Position numbers and translations under genes: made by a program
DNA from: Candidatus Delongbacteria bacterium
GTDB taxonomy: Bacteria > UBA4055
Assembly: GCA_013139625.1 (NCBI GenBank)
Contig: WTAK01000417.1
Location: forward strand, 1-5,071
Length of the DNA: 5,071 nucleotides
Direction of reading: 5' to 3'
Notes under the pieces: generated by a model
What the model was told of the DNA's origin: nothing
The model's input: only the letters and a program-made list of their open reading frames with translations
The model's database searches: none
In this document: piece by piece, positions 1-5,071 of the stretch
Numbering within the stretch: position 1 is the first letter of the stretch
How the letters are laid out: each line of letters opens with the position of its first letter

Positions 1-1400
1 TTAATTGCTTTGTCATAATATTCCTCGGCTTCATCATTTCCCAGTGTGAAATGACAATGACCGATCTTTTCGTAGATAATAGCTTTTTGACCAATACTTT
101 TGAAATTATAGTCATTGTTTAGAATAATTTGATATTTTTCTAATGCTGATTTTCTACCAAACTCTCCAAGATTGTAATAATTATTCGCAAGATTTAAGGT
201 CATTTTTAGGTATAACTCACGATCGAAAACGATATCGCTTATTGCAAGACCTTTATTTAGTGTGTTGATAGTTTTATCGAGATAATCAACATCCTCATAT
301 TTGATTAGATTTACAGTTGAAAGTAAAAATTTAACCGGTCCAACTATATAATTTACACCCTTTAGTAGAACATTCTGCTTTTTGATCTCTTCTTCCTGAA
401 TGTTTTTCAGATGAAATAAAGCTTCGAAATTATAACTCAATGTCAGATAAGCATATTTATTGCTAGATTCAAGCTCCAAAGACCTTTCAATTAGTTTTAT
501 TGACAAGTTTATCAATGGTCTTAAATACTTTCCGGAATTTATAGCTTTCAAAGAATATGCATATCCAAGAGCGTAGTTCATAGTGCTACTGCTTGTATCT
601 TTCTCATATTCAGCTGAAAAGAATTTAATGATTTCATCTATCTTTCCCAGTGAAAAATACGAATCTGCCATACCCCTCAATGTGATTAGGTTCTCCCTAT
701 CAAGCTCGTATGCTTTGTAATAAACCAATAAAGCATTTTCATTTTTGCTTACTTTGAGATATTCATCGGCTTGTTTTAGGTAGAGATCTGATAGATCTTG
801 AACTGCATTTATAGTATAAAAGTCGTAATCAATACCTGAATAGTTATCAATGATATACTTATAAACTCCTTCGGCTTCAACATCCATATTATTTTTAACA
901 TAGAGCCTTGCGAGTTTAAGATCGGCACTAGCAGAAAATTTCTTTTTCAATATATTTTCAGGATCATTTACATAGAATTGCTTCACTAAATTGAAATATT
1001 CAAGTTTCAATTCCATATTATCAAGCATATCTCCTAAGATTAAATTTCCGTAGGAAATAATCTCTCCGGGAAGTTCTTTGTTGGATAAAACACTCTGAGT
1101 TCTCTGAGAAATATCTTCTTTATCATCACCTGATGAGAAGTATTCTCGAATATATTTTTCTTTTAATTCATCTGAATCTGTACTTTCCATAGCTTTCTCA
1201 AGCAATGAACCTGCCGATTTTGAATTACCTGAAACTAATGCTGTCTTCGCCTGCCAGTAGAATGCCTCAGAGTTTCCCTCTCCCCTTGCAGAGACAAAGT
1301 AATTATTCGCTGATGTATATTGACCAAGATCATAGTATATCCTACCTATGCTGAGGTAAATACTCTGAACTAATTCATCATCTTTACTGCTAACAGCCAT
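1..1400 (-). CDS. TPR-repeat protein, 3' end outside window; may be the C-terminal half of the propeller-TPR protein
   Basis: The frame is open from the left edge to the TAG at 1431-1433; the annotated start is the first ATG, at 1400, giving 466 complete codons with no stop seen. The translation is almost all alpha-helical with degenerate tetratricopeptide repeats. Clear ones lie at about residues 10-43 (IYLSIGRIYYDLGQY), about 218-262 (ADSYFSLGKIDEI) and about 435-466 (KIGHCHFTLGNDEAEEYY). Such repeats make protein-binding superhelices; the partner cannot be read from the sequence. There is no signal peptide and no catalytic motif. The ATG has no convincing ribosome binding site: AAAGA abuts it, and GAAGAG is over 20 bases upstream. 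The ten codons between the TAG and this ATG also read as helix (LEEHIDDLKE). Because the frame is identical to that of the upstream gene, whose own C-terminus is TPR-like, this is probably the rest of that protein. If so, it would act outside the cytoplasm. Coding is confident; the start and separate status are not. Confidence 0.8.
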   Translation of the reverse strand, partial: MAVSSKDDELVQSIYLSIGRIYYDLGQYTSANNYFVSARGEGNSEAFYWQAKTALVSGNSKSAGSLLEKAMESTDSDELKEKYIREYFSSGDDKEDISQRTQSVLSNKELPGEIISYGNLILGDMLDNMELKLEYFNLVKQFYVNDPENILKKKFSASADLKLARLYVKNNMDVEAEGVYKYIIDNYSGIDYDFYTINAVQDLSDLYLKQADEYLKVSKNENALLVYYKAYELDRENLITLRGMADSYFSLGKIDEIIKFFSAEYEKDTSSSTMNYALGYAYSLKAINSGKYLRPLINLSIKLIERSLELESSNKYAYLTLSYNFEALFHLKNIQEEEIKKQNVLLKGVNYIVGPVKFLLSTVNLIKYEDVDYLDKTINTLNKGLAISDIVFDRELYLKMTLNLANNYYNLGEFGRKSALEKYQIILNNDYNFKSIGQKAIIYEKIGHCHFTLGNDEAEEYYDKAI

Positions 1401-1433
1401 TTCTTTAAGATCATCAATATGCTCTTCAAGCTA
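1401..1433 (-). other. In-frame TAG and open linker joining the two propeller-TPR reading frames
   Basis: The upstream frame ends ...DSYGF then TAG (1433-1431). It continues without another stop as LEEHIDDLKE into the ATG at 1400. There is no frameshift and no intergenic gap. The helix-like linker sequence joins TPR helices on both sides. The base after TAG is C. I saw no strong stem-loop just downstream that would mark programmed recoding. The interruption could be a point nonsense mutation (one base from CAG, TGG, TAT, AAG, GAG, TTG or TCG), suppressed readthrough, an assembly error, or a genuine gene end. Confidence 0.6.
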
Positions 1434-2723
1434 AAATCCATAACTGTCAGTTTTAATCCCTTTCCGTTTTAATTCTGTGATCTTTTTATAGAAATTAGCT
1501 TTCTCAGAGATCTTTTTATCCTCGCTATATCTTGCCTGGATCAACCTATATATAGACTCCGCTTTCTCAAATTGCTTTTGGATCTCGTATATCTCTGCCA
1601 TTTTATAGTAAACATCTAATAGTTTTTCCTTATCGGCGGAGAACAATGAAAGTATTCTGTTGTAACTAAGCAAAGACTTATCTAGAAGCTCACTCTCTTC
1701 TTTATGATTTGATTTCGAACCTTCACTCAATACCTTCTTAGCTTTAAATTTCAGGAATAAAAAATCAGCTATCAATCTTTGAGAGTCCAAAGAGCTTTCT
1801 CTCGGTATCACCCCATCAATGTGAGATGTCCATATATCATCATTCCCATTCCGAGTTGAGATGTAATAAATATTTCCTATGCTTGATATCTTTGGTGCTT
1901 TGGAGGAATAATTTTCAGGTGTAAGTTGAAATTGTGTCACCGAGTTATTTTCAAAAGTAATCTTGTACAGAACAGAATTATCTCTGATGTCTATGATATC
2001 ATTATCATCAGTATCTGATTTTATCGCTGAGTAGATCAAAGTATTTCCATCAGCAGAAATATCAACTCCGTTGATGATCATAGCACCGAATGATATCTGT
2101 TCTACATCAGTGAACCTTCCATCTAAGAGTTTAAAACTGTAAAGGGAATTATAGCCATCATTGTCTTCATTGGAAATGAAAATAGCCTGTTTTCCGTCAG
2201 CAGAAAAAACAACTTTGCTTCCTTCTGCATCTTTTAAAAGTTCAACTTTCTTCTTTTTTATGTCATAGCTGAAGAATCTAAATTTATCGATCTTCTTGGA
2301 AAATATTATATTCTTTTCATTAAAAATAGGATGTTTCTCTTCACCCTTATTGTTATAAATTATTTCTTCCTTGCTCCCTTTCAGGTCCTTGATATAAATA
2401 TTGCCGTAAATATCTGTAGCATCAGAGATAAAATAAAGATCATCCTCATCTTCTATAAACTGGGGATATTCATTTCCCGGAGCTTCAGTAAGCTGGATAG
2501 TTTCTTCAGTGTTGAGATCTTTTTTGAAAATATCAAAGTTCCCATTCATATTCGAAGAAAATAATACAAATAAGCCATCTTCCGAGATAACGATATTCAT
2601 CTCTCTTGCAGTGGTCATGGTAATTTGCTTTGCATTGTATTGCTTAATACGATCTGCTAGATCTTCTGCACAAATAACATTTATCAATATGAAAAATAAT
2701 ATGAAAATTCTTTTCAATGACAT
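1431..2723 (-). CDS. Exported PD40/TolB-like beta-propeller protein with C-terminal TPRs
   Basis: This 430-residue protein starts with a Sec signal peptide: K4 R5, a hydrophobic core at 6-18, and a likely cleavage after A19 (ICA/ED). Six propeller blades follow at about residues 43-89, 96-122, 131-163, 170-211, 219-269 and 276-304. They carry PD40/TolB-type signatures such as ISEDGLFVLFSS, FSADGKQAIFIS and ISADGNTLIYS. Blade 5 contains an acidic loop (237-248) resembling a dockerin/EF-hand calcium site. Residues about 316-420 are helical and TPR-like (YYKMAEIYEIQKQFEKAESIY). Propeller plus TPR proteins of this kind are thought to be periplasmic or surface binding scaffolds; no enzymatic residues are visible and the ligand is unknown. 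The start is supported by the signal peptide, a weak GGTG site four bases upstream and a promoter-like sequence at 2752-2780. It ends at a TAG after which the same frame stays open, so it may be a truncated form of a protein of more than 900 residues. Confidence 0.88.
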   Translation of the reverse strand: MSLKRIFILFFILINVICAEDLADRIKQYNAKQITMTTAREMNIVISEDGLFVLFSSNMNGNFDIFKKDLNTEETIQLTEAPGNEYPQFIEDEDDLYFISDATDIYGNIYIKDLKGSKEEIIYNNKGEEKHPIFNEKNIIFSKKIDKFRFFSYDIKKKKVELLKDAEGSKVVFSADGKQAIFISNEDNDGYNSLYSFKLLDGRFTDVEQISFGAMIINGVDISADGNTLIYSAIKSDTDDNDIIDIRDNSVLYKITFENNSVTQFQLTPENYSSKAPKISSIGNIYYISTRNGNDDIWTSHIDGVIPRESSLDSQRLIADFLFLKFKAKKVLSEGSKSNHKEESELLDKSLLSYNRILSLFSADKEKLLDVYYKMAEIYEIQKQFEKAESIYRLIQARYSEDKKISEKANFYKKITELKRKGIKTDSYGF

Positions 2724-2751
2724 TCAGCACCAATGTAATTTATAAGCTAAT

Positions 2752-2780
2752 AATATATATGATTTTAAATTGTTATACAA
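2752..2780 (-). promoter_or_regulatory. Putative sigma70-like promoter for the propeller-TPR gene
   Basis: On the minus strand TTGTAT (2780-2775) and TATATT (2757-2752) are separated by exactly 17 bases. This would place transcription start near 2745 and leave a leader of about 22 bases before the ATG at 2723. The -35 box lies inside an inverted repeat. The region is very AT-rich, so chance matches are common; the position and spacing are the main support. Confidence 0.45.
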
Positions 2781-2786
2781 TTTAAA
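2764..2786. repeat. Perfect 9-bp AT-rich inverted repeat, possible operator
   Basis: TTTAAATTG at 2764-2772 and CAATTTAAA at 2778-2786 are perfectly complementary around the five-base centre TTATA. No T-run follows the repeat on the minus strand and only A-rich sequence follows on the plus strand, so it does not look like an intrinsic terminator in either direction. It overlaps the proposed -35 box of the propeller gene, a position suited to a dimeric regulator. Eight of the nine pairs are A-T, so it could also be low-complexity sequence. Confidence 0.5.
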
Positions 2787-2787
2787 T

Positions 2788-2821
2788 AAAAAAAAGAAGG
2801 TGTTAATTGTTAAATGCTTCT
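2788..2821 (-). terminator. Possible weak intrinsic terminator of the Res/membrane-protein unit
   Basis: On the minus strand AGAAG (2821-2817) can pair with CTTCT (2799-2795). An inner TTAA/TTAA pairing is separated from it by a three-by-three internal loop, and eight T follow at once (2795-2788). The hairpin spans the TAA stop of the membrane-protein gene. The stem is short and imperfect, so termination may be inefficient. The T-run and its position at the end of the unit are the main reasons to list it. Confidence 0.3.
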
Positions 2822-3450
2822 AGTTCAATTATAACATATGATAATGAGTAGACACCTTTCACTATAGTTGCGATATATAAAATGGTAGAAATTGACTCTA
2901 TGATAATACCAACTCTATAAAGTATAACTTCTGCAGAAGCTTTCCATTGTTCATACCATTGTATTCCAAATGGAAAGAAATAAGATCCAATATAATTCAA
3001 TTTTGTAGTGAGATGAGGATGTACAGTATCACACTTCTCAAAAATTATTGCTACCATAACTCTAAATAAACCAAAATTAGCAATTCCGTAACCTATAAGT
3101 GCAATTATTTGTCTAATATTTTTTGTATTTGGAAAACTTTGCGATGCAACTAAAATTGTTATGCCAATCCCTAAAAATACTGCTCCGTGCTCTCTGTTGA
3201 ACTTTACTGTTTTATCAGTTGATGTTCTTCCTTTACTCAAGATTTGGTCAACTTTATATTCAAGCCTTTTAATTTCATTTAACAATTTATCTTTTTTCCT
3301 TTTTCCCCTTTTATTTTTTTTTTGCTTGCTCTTTGTTTGCTTTACCTTATGATTAATATAAGGTGGTTGAAGAGTTATTTTGAATGCAAATGCAGCTAAA
3401 GTTAAACCTAAAATTGCACACACCCAAATAATTATATTTATAATTACCAT
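2803..3450 (-). CDS. Unrecognised 215-residue membrane protein with lysine-rich segment
   Basis: I do not recognise this family. The protein has a hydrophobic N-terminal segment at about residues 3-25. A very basic stretch at about 35-55 follows (about half Lys/Arg, including KQKKNKRGKRKKDK), running into a short coiled-coil-like helix at 56-72 (LLNEIKRLEYKVDQIL). Further membrane segments lie at about 88-103, 113-137 and 172-198. The loop at 138-171 is rich in aromatics (YFFPFGIQWYEQW). No catalytic motif is visible. The ATG is preceded by AAGG with a four-base spacer, and the gene begins 19 bases after the Res stop, so the two are probably cotranscribed. The basic segment might face the cytoplasm and contact nucleic acid or membrane phospholipid, but that is inference from charge alone. 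Codons 43-46 lie in a run of ten A. Coding is well supported; function is unknown. Confidence 0.8.
   Translation of the reverse strand: MVIINIIIWVCAILGLTLAAFAFKITLQPPYINHKVKQTKSKQKKNKRGKRKKDKLLNEIKRLEYKVDQILSKGRTSTDKTVKFNREHGAVFLGIGITILVASQSFPNTKNIRQIIALIGYGIANFGLFRVMVAIIFEKCDTVHPHLTTKLNYIGSYFFPFGIQWYEQWKASAEVILYRVGIIIESISTILYIATIVKGVYSLSYVIIELEAFNN
3314..3323 (-). repeat. A10 homopolymer within the membrane-protein gene
   Basis: The coding strand reads CAA AAA AAA AAT here (codons 43-46), a run of ten A. Gain of one A gives an immediate TAA after 46 residues. Loss of one A gives a TAA after about 56 residues. Either event leaves only the first membrane segment and the basic tail. Such runs are prone to replication and transcriptional slippage and to sequencing error. 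Confidence 0.9.
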
Positions 3451-3452
3451 AA

Positions 3453-3458
3453 CACCTT
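3453..3458 (-). promoter_or_regulatory. Ribosome binding site of the membrane-protein gene
   Basis: AAGGTG on the minus strand places AAGG four bases before the ATG at 3450. It is the clearest Shine-Dalgarno match in the window. It lies in the 19-base gap after the Res TAG stop, which supports both this start codon and TAG acting as a normal stop at that gene. Confidence 0.7.
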
Positions 3459-3469
3459 ACTATTATTTT

Positions 3470-5071
3470 CTAATCTAAATCGCTTACAGTTGTTATTTGT
3501 TTATACTCGACATTTTCAAACTCGTTAAAATGAGCATGACCGCATTTAATTTTCCTTTTTTCAGATGTTCGTAATTCTTGACCTTCTGATTTTGTTTCTG
3601 CTACGAAATAAACAGTATTTTCATTTTTCTTAATTAATGCCCAGTCCGGATTATATGGTCCAATCGGAGTTTTTATTTTAAACCAAAAAGGGAGTTTAAA
3701 ATAAAATTCGATATCATCTCTACTTTCACATTCTTTTGCAAAATTATATTCTACATTAGAATCAAGTGGTACTAGATTACTATAAATGGTTTTATCTTCA
3801 TTGTTTATTTCAAATGTTAGATCATTGACATGTATTTCATAATCTTCAAACAATCTCATCTCATATTCTTTTGAACCTATTTTTTCATATTTTATACCTT
3901 CAATCATTAATTCGGCAAGAACTTCTCTTATTGCAATTACGGCATTATCCAAAAACAATTGTGGATTAATTAATACATCACTAATTCTTTCCGATTTCTT
4001 GAGAATTTCAAATATCGTAGAACGAGTAAGTTCAGTTCTTTCTTGTATATAAAATAGTATATCAGGTATTTGAAATATACCTTCCAATGAGGTAACATAA
4101 GATGCTTTTGTTTCCATAACTATGCCTGAATCATCAAATTCTAAAGCTGTCTTAGTTGTTTTAATGAATGCTTTTCTGATAGATGGCATTTGATTAACTG
4201 CCTTTGCGGATTTCTTTATAAGTTCATCAGTATCATATTCAACTTGATATGTAGTTTGATATTTAATTCTATCCCAAATATCTTTGAATTTTTCATCAAG
4301 TTCAAAACCCTTACGATATTTCACCGTTGTTCTTTTTCGTTTGTTTTTAATTCTGCCTTTGAAATTTACTCCACAATCTTCTTCAATCTCGGACTGTAAT
4401 TGTTTGGCAAAATCTTCATACGATTCATTCGCAATAACTGTCAATCGGTTAATGTTTTTATCTTGGATTCGGATTCCTTTTTGATTTACTGAAAGTCTTA
4501 AACCTCTACCTATTTCCTGTCTCTTTTTCAACTCAGATTTTGTTTCATTCAAAGTACAAATTTGAAAAACATTCGGATTGTCCCAACCTTCACGCAATGC
4601 TGAATGACTAAAAATAAATCTCAAAGGTTCATCTGCACTTAAAAGCTGTTCTTTATCTTTCATTATCAAATTAAAAGTATCAGCAGAATCTTGACTATTT
4701 AAAGATGCAGAAGTCTCTTTTGTATCTTTCCATTTGCCTTTTTTATCTACAGAGAAATAACCATTATGAACTTCTTCCGCATCGAAAGGAATTAAATTTT
4801 TGAAAGCAGACTTTAAAGATACTTTTTTATATATTTCTTCAAACCATACAGCAAATTTTCCCTTTATAGGATTGCCATCAGTATAAAAGCTCCGATAGTT
4901 CGCCACACGATCAATAAAGAAAAGGGAAAGAACTTTTATACCTTTACTCTTAAGTTTTCTTTCTTTTAGAAAATGTTCTTCAACCGTTTTCTGAATTTGC
5001 ATTTTCATAACTTCATCGGTTAGTCCGCCGAATGAATCTCCGACAAATACAGTTTCACCATTAGACAGTTC
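3470..5071 (-). CDS. res: Type III restriction enzyme Res subunit, C-terminal 533 codons; 5' end outside window
   Basis: The frame is open to the right edge, so the Met at 5008 is internal: the preceding codons read GDSFGGLTDEV and join typical Res sequence. Numbering from that Met, KGIKVLSLFFIDRVANYR (22-39) is a Res hallmark. Helicase motif V lies at about 131-151 (SHSALREGWDNPNVFQIC) and motif VI at 164-172 (QEIGRGLRL). The C-terminal nuclease shows PD-(D/E)XK residues D455 (YNPDW), E471 and K473 (AETKS), so the catalytic set looks intact. In type III systems Res binds the Mod methyltransferase, uses ATP to move or diffuse along DNA from an unmethylated site, and cuts near a second site. 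Res proteins are usually about 850-1000 residues, so the Walker A and DEAD-type motifs should lie outside the window, as should any mod gene. A solitary Res-like helicase-nuclease cannot be excluded. It ends in TAG, and the membrane-protein gene follows after 19 bases. Confidence 0.93.
   Translation of the reverse strand, partial: ELSNGETVFVGDSFGGLTDEVMKMQIQKTVEEHFLKERKLKSKGIKVLSLFFIDRVANYRSFYTDGNPIKGKFAVWFEEIYKKVSLKSAFKNLIPFDAEEVHNGYFSVDKKGKWKDTKETSASLNSQDSADTFNLIMKDKEQLLSADEPLRFIFSHSALREGWDNPNVFQICTLNETKSELKKRQEIGRGLRLSVNQKGIRIQDKNINRLTVIANESYEDFAKQLQSEIEEDCGVNFKGRIKNKRKRTTVKYRKGFELDEKFKDIWDRIKYQTTYQVEYDTDELIKKSAKAVNQMPSIRKAFIKTTKTALEFDDSGIVMETKASYVTSLEGIFQIPDILFYIQERTELTRSTIFEILKKSERISDVLINPQLFLDNAVIAIREVLAELMIEGIKYEKIGSKEYEMRLFEDYEIHVNDLTFEINNEDKTIYSNLVPLDSNVEYNFAKECESRDDIEFYFKLPFWFKIKTPIGPYNPDWALIKKNENTVYFVAETKSEGQELRTSEKRKIKCGHAHFNEFENVEYKQITTVSDLD

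Noticed and set aside
2331..2745. Two overlapping plus-strand open frames of 77 and 78 codons antisense to the propeller gene
   Set aside because: They lie opposite a well-supported coding gene, have no recognisable domain, and their hydrophobic content is what the complement of a Lys/Glu/Asp-rich gene gives.
2764..2786. Inverted repeat as a bidirectional intrinsic terminator
   Set aside because: No T-run follows the hairpin in either reading direction; the T8 tract on the minus strand lies before it, not after.
3161..3352. Plus-strand open frame of 63 codons rich in Phe and Leu
   Set aside because: It is the complement of the lysine-rich segment of the membrane-protein gene; the apparent membrane segment is a strand artefact.
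4190..4484. Plus-strand open frames of 69 and 66 codons inside the Res gene
   Set aside because: They are antisense to conserved Res sequence and overlap each other in different frames.
5006..5008. Met codon at 5008 as the true start of the Res gene
   Set aside because: The frame stays open to the right edge with typical Res sequence (GDSFGGLTDEV), so the Met is internal and the gene is cut by the window edge.
2803..5071. Horizontal transfer of the Res unit judged from codon use
   Set aside because: By hand count, the start of the propeller gene uses AAG for about half its lysines and the start of res for about one in seven, but the TPR part is intermediate at about one in five. The contrast is too weak to support the claim.

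Overview
This is an AT-rich window with all recognisable genes on the minus strand, read here from high to low coordinates. The organism is probably a Gram-negative bacterium. The evidence is a protein with a Sec signal peptide, a TolB-like (PD40) propeller and TPRs, an architecture I associate with the Bacteroidota/Fibrobacterota-type lineages and related candidate phyla such as Cloacimonadota or Delongbacteria. That placement is inference; nothing in the window fixes the phylum.

The right half (2803-5071) holds a two-gene unit. First comes the C-terminal 533 codons of a type III restriction enzyme Res subunit. It has helicase motifs V and VI and a C-terminal PD-(D/E)XK nuclease, and its N-terminus lies beyond the right edge. 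After 19 bases and a good ribosome binding site comes an unrecognised 215-residue membrane protein with a very lysine-rich segment. That segment is encoded over a run of ten A. A methylase (mod) gene would be expected to the right of the window but is not seen.

The short spacer (2724-2802) carries a possible weak terminator for that unit, a perfect AT-rich inverted repeat, and a sigma70-like promoter reading left.

The left half (1-2723) encodes an exported protein: signal peptide, six-bladed PD40/TolB-like propeller, then TPR helices. A TAG stop at 1431-1433 ends it at 430 residues. The same frame then runs open for 476 more codons of TPR-like protein to the left edge. The first ATG after the TAG is 10 codons on and has no convincing ribosome binding site. 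The two pieces therefore look like one long propeller-TPR protein interrupted by an amber codon, by nonsense mutation, readthrough or sequence error. Two adjacent genes remain possible.

No tRNA, rRNA, CRISPR array, insertion sequence or plus-strand gene was found. The best leads are the in-frame amber codon, the Res-linked membrane protein and its A10 tract.
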